The notes: generated from the letters alone by a model not told the origin. A stretch of DNA of 64,000 nucleotides from Bradyrhizobium sp. AZCC 1693 (GCF_036924745.1 NZ_JAZHSD010000001.1:558001-622000), one strand, 5' to 3'; shown: positions 17,340-25,878, numbered from the stretch's first letter. Made by a program: numbers and translations.

Positions 17340-17358
17340 GTATTGTATTTTACAATAC
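17340..17358. promoter_or_regulatory. Operator-like palindrome of the TacAT operon
   Basis: A perfect inverted repeat GTATTGTA-TTT-TACAATAC lies 37 bp upstream of the antitoxin start in an AT-rich island, within the likely promoter. Ribbon-helix-helix antitoxins bind such sites for autoregulation. Confidence 0.65.
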
Positions 17359-17409
17359 GAACTTTTCAAGTTGTCAAGTGAGTTAGTTCATGATTTGTTC
17401 TAGTTTATC

Positions 17410-17952
17410 ATGGACGAGTTTGCAAGCCGTAGTAGTGCCCGATTATTCCTTGCGGCCGTTCCCGATGCAGGCACGGCAGAGCGAATTCACCAACTGGCTG
17501 GCGCACTCAAGCGGGCGCATCATTTCGACGGCAAGCTCATTGCGCCCGAGCGGCTGCACATTTCGCTGTTCGCTCTCAGCGGGTTACCTGAGGGCCAGCT
17601 TTGCGCCGTGTGGGAGGCGGCCATGGATGTGCGAAACGAGCCGTTCGAGGTCTCGTTCGATCGCACGGCAAGCTTTCGGGCGCGGCCGGGCAATCGCCCG
17701 TTCGTCCTGGTCGGAGAGAAAGGATTGCGCCGGCTGCAGTCGTTCCGGCAATTGCTCGGCGCCGCGATGACGCGAAGAGGGTTGAGGCGGCTGGCCAACA
17801 CGAATTTCACGCCACATGTCACGTTGTGGTATGACGCGCGTAGCGCAGACGAGTATCCAATCGAACCGATTGGCTGGACGGTTACGGAGTTCGTACTCGT
17901 CCGCAGCTTGAACGGCCACGAACACCTCGTGCGATGGCCTCTGTGGGTATGA
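17410..17952 (+). CDS. thpR: RNA 2',3'-cyclic phosphodiesterase
   Basis: This 180-residue enzyme of the 2H phosphoesterase superfamily opens 2',3'-cyclic phosphates on RNA ends. Both HxSx/HxTx catalytic motifs are present: HISL beginning at His50 and HVTL in NTNFTPHVTLWYD. Typical surroundings are ARLFLAAVPD at the start and RPFVLVGEKGLRRLQ between the motifs. It begins just downstream of the divergent toxin-antitoxin promoter and stands alone. ThpR/LigT is the usual name for this family. Confidence 0.88.
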   Translation: MDEFASRSSARLFLAAVPDAGTAERIHQLAGALKRAHHFDGKLIAPERLHISLFALSGLPEGQLCAVWEAAMDVRNEPFEVSFDRTASFRARPGNRPFVLVGEKGLRRLQSFRQLLGAAMTRRGLRRLANTNFTPHVTLWYDARSADEYPIEPIGWTVTEFVLVRSLNGHEHLVRWPLWV

Positions 17953-17994
17953 CAGGTAATTTGCGGAGTTATCCAGCGGACATTCCGCGACGTA

Positions 17995-18630
17995 TTATTT
18001 CGTCATAGTGAGCCGTTGCGTCATCTCCTCGATCGAATTGAACAGATGCGTCGGTTCCGCCGCCTGCAGCGCGCTCGGAAGTGCGTAGCCCCAGGCCACC
18101 GCGCCGGAATCCATGCCGGCGGCTCTGGCCGCCTCGATGTCGCGGATCTCGTCGCCAATGCAGATGGTATCGGCTGGCTCCGCTCCCAGCCCTCGTGCGA
18201 CCCGCCGAAATTTCCAGTGCTTGCCGAATATGGCGGCGCCGCAGTCGAAGCGAGTGATCAGGCTGGTGGCGGGTCCAAGCACATGCCGGACGGATGCTTC
18301 GCTGTCGGAACTGACGATGGCGGTCTTGATGCCGAGGCGTTGCAGGTCGGTCAGGATCGCCGGGATGCCGGCGAATAGCGATATCTCGCTCGCTGCCGCG
18401 AGCTTGCGCTTTCGCATGTCGCTGACGATGGCCGGCAGTTGCCACATGGATACGTTGAGCCGCGCCATGATTTCACGCGCGGACATTCCGCGCAGCCCTT
18501 CCACCTCGTCGTCGCGGACGGGCGCAAGATCGAACCGCGTGATCATGTCCTGGAACGAGGCACGAAACCAGGGAAGCGAGTCGGCCAGCGTGCCGTCGAA
18601 ATCGAAAATGGCGAGGCGATAACGGGTCAT
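17995..18630 (-). CDS. HAD-superfamily phosphatase
   Basis: This 211-residue haloacid-dehalogenase-type hydrolase is close in layout to phosphoglycolate phosphatases. Motif I is FDFDGTLADS with the nucleophile Asp and acid/base Asp; motif II is the Ser in TAIVSSDSEASV; motif III is a Lys around FGKHWKFRR; motif IV is CIGDEIRDIEAARAAGM. A helical cap follows motif I. The substrate is not determined. It lies 21 bases downstream of the SDR gene on the same strand and may share its transcript. Confidence 0.85.
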   Translation of the reverse strand: MTRYRLAIFDFDGTLADSLPWFRASFQDMITRFDLAPVRDDEVEGLRGMSAREIMARLNVSMWQLPAIVSDMRKRKLAAASEISLFAGIPAILTDLQRLGIKTAIVSSDSEASVRHVLGPATSLITRFDCGAAIFGKHWKFRRVARGLGAEPADTICIGDEIRDIEAARAAGMDSGAVAWGYALPSALQAAEPTHLFNSIEEMTQRLTMTK

Positions 18631-18651
18631 GAGGAAAGGGCCTTCAGCGGG

Positions 18652-19524
18652 CTACTTGTCATCGCCGCCGAAATAGGCGGGCTTGCCCGTGGTCCAGGTC
18701 TCGCCCCAGAGCTGGCCGCCGCCGTCGACCGTCAGCGTCTCACCGGTGACGAATTTTGCGGATGGTCCGGCAAGGAAGACGCTGGCCTCCGCGACGTCCC
18801 AGGGCGATCCGACACGCATCATCGGGTTCGAGCGCGGGTAGGCCGCGCGTGCCTCAGGCGAATAGACGTTCCAGCCTTCGGTTTCGATCGCGCCGGGCGC
18901 CACGCAATTGACCCGGATGTTCAAGGGCGCCCATTCGACGGCGACGGCGCGCGAAAGCCCGATCACGCCGCTTCGCGCGGCAATGGTGTGGGCGATGCCG
19001 TAGAGGCCGTGCGTCGTGACCACCACGATGTTGACGATACTGCCGGGATGTTTGTGGTCGCGCCAGCGTTGCGCTGCGGCCTGCATCATGTACCAGGTGC
19101 CGTTCAGATTGGTGTTGATGACGGCGTTCCAGCCCTTCACGGAAAAATCGATTGCGGCTTGCGGAAATTGACCGCCGGCGCTGTTGATCAGGCAGTCGAC
19201 GCGGCCTTGCGCGGCCCAGATCGTGTCGAACAGGGCGTTGACCGCATCGGGCTCCCTGATGTCGGCTGTATGCGCGGACGCCTTGAGACCGCGGCTCGCC
19301 AAATGGGCTACGAGCGCATCGAGCTTGGCTCCATCGCGCCCGACCACGGCGACATGCGCGCCCAGCCGCGCGAACAGCCAGGCGATCGCCCGCCCGATGC
19401 CGCCGGCGCCGCCCGTTACGACGACGACCTGATCCTTACATGCACCGGCCGCGAACATGGTCGGATGAGCCGCAAGCTCCTCATCGGTGAGGCCGAGCTT
19501 CGCCGGAGACGGTTGATCGGTCAT
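18652..19524 (-). CDS. SDR-family oxidoreductase with altered catalytic motif
   Basis: This 290-residue Rossmann-fold protein has the coenzyme site TGGAGGIG (37-44) and NSAGG (114-118). The usual YxxxK is not conserved: in the stretch IAHTIAARSGVIGL, Thr180 stands at the Tyr position and Arg184 at the Lys position. The segment AVEWAPLNIRVNCVAPGAIETEG resembles 2,4-dienoyl-CoA-reductase-like SDRs, some of which also lack the Tyr. It could therefore be a dienoyl-CoA reductase type enzyme or an inactive homologue. It is divergent from the GST gene and precedes the HAD gene. Confidence 0.8.
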   Translation of the reverse strand: MTDQPSPAKLGLTDEELAAHPTMFAAGACKDQVVVVTGGAGGIGRAIAWLFARLGAHVAVVGRDGAKLDALVAHLASRGLKASAHTADIREPDAVNALFDTIWAAQGRVDCLINSAGGQFPQAAIDFSVKGWNAVINTNLNGTWYMMQAAAQRWRDHKHPGSIVNIVVVTTHGLYGIAHTIAARSGVIGLSRAVAVEWAPLNIRVNCVAPGAIETEGWNVYSPEARAAYPRSNPMMRVGSPWDVAEASVFLAGPSAKFVTGETLTVDGGGQLWGETWTTGKPAYFGGDDK

Positions 19525-19602
19525 GAATGGCGCGGACCCTTGTTATATGCGGCATCAGCCGTACATTAGCCGCGCAACAACAACCATGCAAAACGAGTTC
19601 TG

Positions 19603-20307
19603 ATGTCCGAGCTCTCCGCTTTCCCGATCACCGCACGCTGGCCTGCCAAACATCCCGACCGCCTTCAGCTCTATTCGCTGCCGACGCCGAACGGCGTCAA
19701 GGCCTCGATCATGCTGGAAGAGATCGGCTTGCCCTACGAGGTGCATCTGGTCGACTTCAACAAGGACGACCAGAGGACGAAGGAATTCCTCTCGCTGAAC
19801 CCGAACGGCAAGATTCCCGCGATCCTTGATCCCGATGGGCCGGGAGGAAAACCGCTGCCGCTGTTCGAGTCCGGCGCGATCCTGCAATATCTGGCGGAAA
19901 AAACCGGAAAGCTCCTGCCTGATGATCCGGCGCGGCGATACCAGGCCATCCAGTGGCTGCACTTTCAGATGGGCGGAATCGGGCCGATGTTCGGGCAGGT
20001 CGGCTTCTTCCACAAATTCGCCGGCAAGGAGTATGCCGACAAGCGGCCGCTCGAGCGTTATGTCGCCGAGTCGAAGCGCCTGCTGGATGTGGTGGAGACG
20101 CGGCTTGCCGGGCGGCAATGGATCATGGACGATGAATACACCATCGCCGACATTTCCATGCTCGGCTGGGTGCGCAACCTGATCGGCTTCTACGGTGCGC
20201 GCGATCTCGTCGCATTCGATACGCTGAAGCAGGTGCCGGCATGGCTGGAACGCGGGCTCGCCCGGCCGGCGGTGCAGCGCGGGCTCGAAATACCGAAGCG
20301 GCCTTAA
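19603..20307 (+). CDS. Glutathione S-transferase, Nu-class-like
   Basis: This 234-residue cytosolic GST has an N-terminal thioredoxin-like domain with YSLPTPNGVKASIMLEEIGLPYEVHLV. Glutathione-site residues lie in NPNGKIPAILDPDG and in LFESGAILQYLAEKTG. An all-helical C-terminal domain includes YTIADISMLGWVRN. The TPN motif near residue 25 and the overall pattern resemble the YfcG/YghU (Nu-class) enzymes, which use two glutathiones and have disulfide reductase activity. Its stop codon overlaps that of the convergent dsbB-like gene by two bases. Confidence 0.87.
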   Translation: MSELSAFPITARWPAKHPDRLQLYSLPTPNGVKASIMLEEIGLPYEVHLVDFNKDDQRTKEFLSLNPNGKIPAILDPDGPGGKPLPLFESGAILQYLAEKTGKLLPDDPARRYQAIQWLHFQMGGIGPMFGQVGFFHKFAGKEYADKRPLERYVAESKRLLDVVETRLAGRQWIMDDEYTIADISMLGWVRNLIGFYGARDLVAFDTLKQVPAWLERGLARPAVQRGLEIPKRP

Positions 20308-20861
20308 GCCGCGCGCTTGAGCAGTTCGTAAACGACGGGATCGTCCGCGCAGGCGCCGAAGCCGCATTCCAGCAGCGTCGCCACCACGTTGGCCGCGGTG
20401 AGCGCGATCACGAGCCACACCGCGGTTTGCGCGAAGGCGCCGCCGGTGGCCGGCAGGATGGCTTTGTCCTCTTCGAACTGGCGGTCGAACAGCAGGACGG
20501 CGGCAATCAGGACGATGGCGGCAATGAAGCCGATCAGCGCCCACGTATAATAGTGATAGCCGAGCAGCGCCGAACCATAGCCGGCGTCGCCGGGCATGAT
20601 GTGCAGCAGCACCTGCCGGGTCGACGCGACCGCGCCTGCGACCGCCGCCAGCAGCGACATCGCATAGTGGCTGGGACGCGGGCCGAAGCGGATATTGAGG
20701 ATCGGCCCGACGGCCAGCGCCGCAAATAGAATACGCTGCAGCAGGCAGAGCGGGCAGGGCAGTTCATGCAGGATGAACTGCGCCGCATAGGCCGCAGCCA
20801 GCACCAGCGCCACGGCGTAGAGGCTGAGTGCATTCAGCGTGATGGCGCGCGTCTGGCTCAT
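20304..20861 (-). CDS. DsbB-like disulfide bond formation protein, five-helix variant
   Basis: This 185-residue inner-membrane protein reoxidises a periplasmic thiol oxidase with quinone. The first redox pair, Cys36 and Cys39 in LPCPLCLLQR, sits at the outer end of helix 1 as in DsbB. The loop that in classical DsbB carries the second pair has no cysteine here. Instead a fifth helix leads to a C-terminal tail with Cys166 and Cys171 (ECGFGACADDP), which would also face the periplasm. It is preceded by a DUF5993 gene at 7 bp spacing. Confidence 0.85.
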   Translation of the reverse strand: MSQTRAITLNALSLYAVALVLAAAYAAQFILHELPCPLCLLQRILFAALAVGPILNIRFGPRPSHYAMSLLAAVAGAVASTRQVLLHIMPGDAGYGSALLGYHYYTWALIGFIAAIVLIAAVLLFDRQFEEDKAILPATGGAFAQTAVWLVIALTAANVVATLLECGFGACADDPVVYELLKRAA

Positions 20862-20868
20862 GCGTCCC

Positions 20869-21027
20869 TCAGAACGACAGTTTCAGTGTATCGGTCGCGT
20901 GGTGCAGATAGGTCGCGACGCAGGCGATCAGGACCGCCGCAAACAGCCCGAGCGCCAGCGGACGCGGACCACGCCAGGCGGCCAGCATCACGATGGCCGT
21001 GGCCAGAAACAATAGGGTGAATTCCAT
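20869..21027 (-). CDS. DUF5993 family small membrane protein
   Basis: This 52-residue protein is almost entirely hydrophobic, with two short helices (TLLFLATAIVMLAAW and LALGLFAAVLIACVATYL) joined by RGPRP, and a short tail HHATDTLKLSF. It matches the small DUF5993 proteins that are found next to DsbB-like genes. It starts at the ATG at 21027 and ends 7 bases before the dsbB-like start, so the two are very likely co-translated. It is probably a small partner of the oxidoreductase; no activity is known. Confidence 0.75.
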   Translation of the reverse strand: MEFTLLFLATAIVMLAAWRGPRPLALGLFAAVLIACVATYLHHATDTLKLSF

Positions 21028-21139
21028 CGCCGGTCCTGACTTCGCGAACGATGGTCCAGTCTATGATAGATTCGCCGTTCCGCTTTGTATAAAAAACCGC
21101 CTGGCAGGACCAAAACGTCATTTCCGGAATGCATCGAAA

Positions 21140-21511
21140 ATGCCCATCACCATCTACGGGATCAAGAACTGCGACACCATGAAGAAGGCGCGCGCCTGGC
21201 TCGACGACCACGGCGTGGCTTACGATTTTCACGACTACAAGCTTGCCGGGGTCGCCAAGGACAAGCTCAAGCAATGGTCCGACGAAGTTGGCTGGGAAAC
21301 GCTGCTCAACCGCGCGGGCACCACGTTCAAGAAGCTGCCGGATGGCGACAAGGAAGGCCTTAACGAGCGCAAGGCGCTGGCGCTGATGCTGGAGCAGCCC
21401 TCGATGATCAAGCGGCCGGTGCTCGATCTCGGCGGCAAATTGCTGGTCGGGTTCAAGCCGGATGTCTACGGCAAGGAAGTGCCGTCCAAATCGCGCGGGC
21501 GCAAACCCTAA
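21140..21511 (+). CDS. ArsC/Spx-family protein (YffB-like)
   Basis: This 123-residue thioredoxin-fold protein belongs to the ArsC family. The N-terminal active-site region ITIYGIKNCDTMKKARAWLDDHGV keeps a single cysteine in the CDTMKKA context typical of YffB rather than true arsenate reductase. The family end signature SMIKRPVLDLGGKLLVGF is present. YffB-type proteins are considered glutathione-dependent thiol reductases. The ATG at 21140 gives the standard start. Its stop overlaps the convergent PAS gene. Confidence 0.88.
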   Translation: MPITIYGIKNCDTMKKARAWLDDHGVAYDFHDYKLAGVAKDKLKQWSDEVGWETLLNRAGTTFKKLPDGDKEGLNERKALALMLEQPSMIKRPVLDLGGKLLVGFKPDVYGKEVPSKSRGRKP

Positions 21512-22137
21512 TCGAGGTCGACGATGTTGTCGCGCAAGGGTGCGTCCGCCGGTGCCACGGCCGGCACGAACTGACGATCGATGATCGCCATGACCAGAGT
21601 CACCGGCTTGGCCTTTGGCCTGAGGCCCATGAGATTGCTGATCTTGAACCCGCCTTCGATGCTGATGCTCTTGAAGGATCCGACGATCTGCCTGACGACA
21701 TTGCCGTCGCCGAGCGGCATCAGCAGCCGCTCGTAGGATACGTCCTTGCCGTCGGCATCCTGTACCGTCGAAATGGAATAGGTCGGCCGCTGACGGGTCA
21801 CGCAAGCCCGGTACGAGGCAACGACGTTGGCATATCGCTCGGGGCCGATCGCATCGTCGAGATAGCGGTTGGTTCGCTGCGCGGGCTCGATATGGTCGCT
21901 GCCATAAGTGGTGGCGAGCCTGGCGCCCTCATGTGTGATCAGAAATCGCGCGCCACCGCCCTGGCCGACGACCTCATATTGCATCATGTCGACCAGTTCG
22001 TCGGCGACCTGCTCAGGCTGAAAATCGCCGGGCGGAGGCATGGTTCGCTGCTTGCCGGCCGCGCGCAGCCATTCGTTCAGCAGATAACGCTGCCTGATCG
22101 ATTTGATGACCGAGGGATCCGCACTAGCAAATTCCAT
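21508..22137 (-). CDS. PAS_5-type domain protein, copy 1
   Basis: This 209-residue protein consists mainly of one PAS-like domain of the PAS_5 type, frequent in Bradyrhizobium and relatives. The opening VIKSIRQRYLLNEWLRAAG, the middle ARLATTYGSDHIEPAQRTNRYLDDAIGPER and the strand DGKDVSYERLLMPLGDGNVVRQIVGSFK are shared with the next upstream gene. No output domain is seen, so it is a single-domain sensor or regulator of unknown signal. It is 6 bases downstream of its paralogue. Confidence 0.75.
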   Translation of the reverse strand: MEFASADPSVIKSIRQRYLLNEWLRAAGKQRTMPPPGDFQPEQVADELVDMMQYEVVGQGGGARFLITHEGARLATTYGSDHIEPAQRTNRYLDDAIGPERYANVVASYRACVTRQRPTYSISTVQDADGKDVSYERLLMPLGDGNVVRQIVGSFKSISIEGGFKISNLMGLRPKAKPVTLVMAIIDRQFVPAVAPADAPLRDNIVDLD

Positions 22138-22143
22138 TGCGGC

Positions 22144-22746
22144 TTAACCGAATTCCAGCACGTCGCCCGACGGAATACGGCCGGGCGCGCGATGAAAGAG
22201 ATCGCGGTCGATGATGGTGCGCAGCTTCGGCGCCGGCAGCTTGTCGTTTCCACGCATCAGATTCTTGATCTCAAAACCGCCATCCTCGCTGATGGTCTTC
22301 AGCGAAGCGACGATGTGGGTGACGCCGCCGCCATCGGAGAACGGCAGCAACAGCCGCTCATAGGCGACGATTCGCCCGTAGATGTCCTCGATATTGGCGA
22401 TGGTGTAGGCGGGAAGGCGGCGCGCGATGCATTCATGATAGACCGGCAACACGATCGGAGCGAGCCTTGCGCCGAGATACTCGTCAAGATAGCGGCCCTT
22501 GCCGGTATTCCCATAAGCTGTCGACATCCGCGTGCCGTCGCTCTCGATGGTCAGGCGCGGCGGCTCAGCCTGCGTGTCGACGGTGTAGAATACCAGGTCT
22601 GGAAGTTCGTCCTCGATCCGCGCCGGCTGGTATTCCAACATGCGGGGGATCGACTGGTTGCGGGCGTATAGCCGCAGCCAGGTGTTCAGCAGGTCGCGCT
22701 GCTTGATAGATTTGACGACCGACGGTCCGGCGCTTTCAAATTCCAA
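22144..22746 (-). CDS. PAS_5-type domain protein, copy 2
   Basis: This 200-residue paralogue of the downstream gene has the same order of motifs: SVVKSIKQRDLLNTWLRLYA, then RMSTAYGNTGKGRYLDEYLGARLAPIV, and YGRIVAYERLLLPFSDGGGVTHIVASLK. The two genes arose by tandem duplication and have since diverged considerably. No catalytic or DNA-binding domain is visible. It heads the two-gene unit. Confidence 0.75.
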   Translation of the reverse strand: MEFESAGPSVVKSIKQRDLLNTWLRLYARNQSIPRMLEYQPARIEDELPDLVFYTVDTQAEPPRLTIESDGTRMSTAYGNTGKGRYLDEYLGARLAPIVLPVYHECIARRLPAYTIANIEDIYGRIVAYERLLLPFSDGGGVTHIVASLKTISEDGGFEIKNLMRGNDKLPAPKLRTIIDRDLFHRAPGRIPSGDVLEFG

Positions 22747-23120
22747 GGCGGCAATTCCTGGCTATCTAAATCGCGTGATGATGCGGGCTGAGGCGGAAAT
22801 ATTATGTGAAAGCGCCTGATTGCAGCAGAACACCGTTAACGATGGCTTGCCGGAGAGAAGGTTGCGGTCGAAAGTGGGCGGCGCGCCGGCTGTGCCGGGT
22901 GAGCCGGGCAATTCGACTTATGGCGCATGCGGAACCGGCGCGCCTGCTTTGGCCGTGACTGCTTTCCGCCTTGCCTAATCCATCGCGTTGACGGCATATT
23001 CCGGCCCGGAGGCGGCGGGTTCGGGACGATTTCCAGGACGTCCAGGAGAGCCTGCCCGTACAGGGAAAAATTGGCCGCGCGCGAGCGAACTCGCGGAGAC
23101 GGCTGACGGGGGAAATTTGT
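22747..23120. other. Intergenic region before the liv operon
   Basis: These 374 bases separate the divergent PAS_5 pair and the ABC transporter operon. No gene is supported. It must hold the promoters of both units; a GGGGGA ribosome site lies at 23107-23112 for the TTG start at 23121. No known operator motif was recognised. Confidence 0.5.
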
Positions 23121-23876
23121 TTGGCTGATGAGTTCATTCTCGAAACCCACGGATTGACCAAGGAATTCGCGGGTTTCTTCGCCGTTCGCGATGTCGCTTT
23201 GAGGGTGCGCCGCGGCAGCATTCATGCGCTGATCGGCCCTAACGGCGCCGGCAAGACGACATGCTTCAACCTCTTGACCAAGTTCTTGAGGCCGTCGGCA
23301 GGCCAGATCCTGTACAAGGGACAGGATATCACCGCGATGGAGCCGGCCGACGTGGCCCGCCTTGGGCTGGTGCGTTCGTTCCAGATTTCAGCGGTGTTTC
23401 CGCACCTGACGGCGCTGGAGAATGTCCGTGTCGCGCTCCAGCGCCAGCATGGAAGCTCATTCGATTTCTGGCGCTCCAAGAGCGTGCTCGACCGCTTCAA
23501 TGGCCGCGCCCATGACCTGTTGAACGACGTCGGCTTAAGCGAGTTCGCCAACACGCCGGCAGTCGAGATGCCTTACGGGCGCAAGCGCGCGCTCGAGATC
23601 GCGACGACGCTGGCGCTCGATCCCGAGATGATGCTGCTCGACGAGCCGATGGCCGGCATGGGGCACGAGGACATCGACAAGATCGCGGCGCTGATCAAGC
23701 GGATCTCGGCGAAGTACACCATCCTGATGGTCGAACATAATCTCTCGGTGGTGGCCAACCTGTCCGACATCATCACGGTGCTGACCCGCGGGCAGGTGCT
23801 GGCCGAAGGCAATTATTCTGAACTGTCCAAGGACGAACGCGTCAAGGAAGCCTATCTGGGGGCCGGTCATGCCTGA
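23121..23876 (+). CDS. livG: HAAT-family ABC transporter ATPase (LivG)
   Basis: This 251-residue nucleotide-binding subunit belongs to a branched-chain-amino-acid-type importer. Walker A is GPNGAGKTTCF, the family insert NVRVALQRQHGSSFDFWRS follows, and Walker B is MMLLDEPMAGM. The signature helix reads MPYGRKRALEIATTLAL in place of a perfect LSGGQ, as is common in LivG subfamilies with other substrates. Translation most likely begins at the TTG at 23121 with GGGGGA upstream. Its end overlaps livF by eight bases. Confidence 0.9.
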   Translation: MADEFILETHGLTKEFAGFFAVRDVALRVRRGSIHALIGPNGAGKTTCFNLLTKFLRPSAGQILYKGQDITAMEPADVARLGLVRSFQISAVFPHLTALENVRVALQRQHGSSFDFWRSKSVLDRFNGRAHDLLNDVGLSEFANTPAVEMPYGRKRALEIATTLALDPEMMLLDEPMAGMGHEDIDKIAALIKRISAKYTILMVEHNLSVVANLSDIITVLTRGQVLAEGNYSELSKDERVKEAYLGAGHA

Positions 23877-24612
23877 GTTGAAAATGGCCGAAGCTGCCGC
23901 CAAACCGGCGGGCGCGGAAATTCTTTCCGTCTCCGACCTGCAGGCCTGGTACGGCGAATCCCACATCCTTCACGGCATCAACTTCAATGTGAAGGCCGGC
24001 GAGGTGGTCACGCTGCTCGGCCGCAACGGCGCCGGCAAGACCACGACGCTGAAGTCGGTGATGGGAATTATCGGCAAGCGTACCGGTTCGATCCGTTTCA
24101 ACAATGATGAGATCATCCGCGCCTCGTCCGACAGGATCGCACGCCAGGGCATCGCGTTCTGCCCCGAGGAGCGTGGCATTTTCGCAAGCCTCGACGTGCG
24201 CGAAAACCTGCTGCTGCCGCCAATCGTGCGCAACGGCGGGCTGTCGCTCGACCAGATCTTCGAATTGTTTCCGAACCTGAAGGAGCGCCTCAACAGCCAG
24301 GGCACCAAGCTTTCGGGCGGCGAGCAGCAGATGCTCGCGATCGCGCGAATCCTGCGCACCGGCGCGCGCTTCCTGATGCTGGACGAGCCGACCGAGGGGC
24401 TCGCGCCCGTCATCATCCAGCAGATCGGCCACACCATCGCGCGGCTGAAGTCGGAAGGCTTCACCATCCTGCTGGTCGAGCAGAATTTCCGCTTCGCCTC
24501 GACGGTGGCCGACCGCTACTACATCGTCGAGCACGGCAAGGTCATCGACGGTTTTGCGAATTCGGAGCTGTCGGCCAATATGGACAAGCTCCACACCTAT
24601 CTCGGCGTTTAA
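23869..24612 (+). CDS. livF: HAAT-family ABC transporter ATPase (LivF)
   Basis: This 247-residue second ATPase is partner of LivG. It carries Walker A LGRNGAGKTTTLK, the LivF-type FCPEERGIFASLDVRENLLLP, the signature LSGGEQQML, and Walker B FLMLDEPTEGLAP. The overlap with livG implies coupled translation. The protein ends with the usual MDKLHTYLGV-type tail, complete in length. Confidence 0.93.
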   Translation: MPELKMAEAAAKPAGAEILSVSDLQAWYGESHILHGINFNVKAGEVVTLLGRNGAGKTTTLKSVMGIIGKRTGSIRFNNDEIIRASSDRIARQGIAFCPEERGIFASLDVRENLLLPPIVRNGGLSLDQIFELFPNLKERLNSQGTKLSGGEQQMLAIARILRTGARFLMLDEPTEGLAPVIIQQIGHTIARLKSEGFTILLVEQNFRFASTVADRYYIVEHGKVIDGFANSELSANMDKLHTYLGV

Positions 24613-24650
24613 TCGGTACTACGGCTGCACTCTTGATTAATGGAGATACT

Positions 24651-25871
24651 ATGAAACATCGGATTTCAGCTCTCTTCCTCGGCACGGCGCTCGCGCTTGC
24701 CGCCGGCGGCGGCGCCATGGCGCAGGACAAGACCGTCAAGATCGGCGTGCTCACCGACAATTCCGGACTTTACTCCGACCTTGGCGGCGCCGGCTCGACG
24801 CTGGCGGCGCAGATGGCGGTCGAGGATTCCGGGCTCGCGGCCAAGGGCTGGAAGATCGACATCGTCTCCGCCGACCACCAGAACAAGCCCGACATCGCTA
24901 CCACCGTCGCGCGTCAATGGATCGATGTTGAGAAGGTCGATATCTTCGTGGATGTGCTGAACTCCGGCGTCGCGCTGGCGGTCAACAATCTGGTGAAGGA
25001 AAAGAACGCGATCATGATCAATACCGGCGCGGCGACGTCGGACCTCACCAATGCCCAGTGCTCGCCGAACACGATTCATTGGGTTTACGACACCTACATG
25101 CTCGCCAACAGCACCGGGCAGGCGCTGGTAAAAGCCGGCGGCGATACCTGGTACTTCCTGACCGCGGACTACGCGTTCGGCCATGCGCTGGAGCGCGACA
25201 CCGCTGCGGTCGTTGTTAAATCGGGCGGCAAGGTTATAGGCACCGTCAGGCACCCCCTGAATTCGTCGGACTTCTCCTCGTTCCTGCTGCAGGCGCAGGC
25301 TTCCAAGGCCAAGATTATCGGCATGGCGAACGCCGGCGGCGACACCACCAACACCATCAAGCAGGCCGCGGAGTTCGGCATCGTTGCGGGCGGCCAGAAA
25401 CTCGCTGGACTGCTGCTGTTCATCAATGACGTTCACTCCCTCGGCCTCAAGGTGGCTCAGGGGCTGAATTTCACGGAAACCTTCTACTGGGATTTGAACG
25501 ACGGCACCCGCGCGTTTTCCAAGCGCTTCTCCGAGCGCATGAAGAACAAGGCAATGCCGTCCATGGTGCAAGCCGGCGTGTATTCGGGCCTGATCCACTA
25601 TTTCAAGACGATCGATGCGATGGGCGGCAATCCGCATGACGGCGTCAAGGTGGTGGCGAAAATGAAGGAGGCGCCGACAGACGACCCGTTGTTCGGCAAG
25701 GGCACGATCCGCGCCGACGGCCGCAAGCTTCATCCCGCCTACCTGTTCGAGGTCAAGAAGCCTTCGGAATCCAAGGGGCCGTGGGACTATTACAAGCTGG
25801 TCGGAACCACCCCGGGCGACCAGGCCTTCCGGCCGCTTTCGGAAAGCGCCTGTCCGCTGGTAAAGAAGTAA
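24651..25871 (+). CDS. HAAT-family substrate-binding protein
   Basis: This 406-residue periplasmic binding protein (type 1 fold) starts at the ATG at 24651, with GGAGA upstream. A signal peptide is present (ISALFLGTALALAAGGGAMA). The mature part begins QDKTVKIGVLTDNSGLYSDLGG and continues with the two-lobe pattern, including NSGVALAVNNLVKEKN and FLTADYAFGHALERDT. It feeds LivH/LivM encoded just downstream. The ligand is not identifiable; this subgroup often binds compounds other than branched-chain amino acids. A close paralogue is encoded at 42968-44194. Confidence 0.92.
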   Translation: MKHRISALFLGTALALAAGGGAMAQDKTVKIGVLTDNSGLYSDLGGAGSTLAAQMAVEDSGLAAKGWKIDIVSADHQNKPDIATTVARQWIDVEKVDIFVDVLNSGVALAVNNLVKEKNAIMINTGAATSDLTNAQCSPNTIHWVYDTYMLANSTGQALVKAGGDTWYFLTADYAFGHALERDTAAVVVKSGGKVIGTVRHPLNSSDFSSFLLQAQASKAKIIGMANAGGDTTNTIKQAAEFGIVAGGQKLAGLLLFINDVHSLGLKVAQGLNFTETFYWDLNDGTRAFSKRFSERMKNKAMPSMVQAGVYSGLIHYFKTIDAMGGNPHDGVKVVAKMKEAPTDDPLFGKGTIRADGRKLHPAYLFEVKKPSESKGPWDYYKLVGTTPGDQAFRPLSESACPLVKK

Positions 25872-25878
25872 CAACGAT

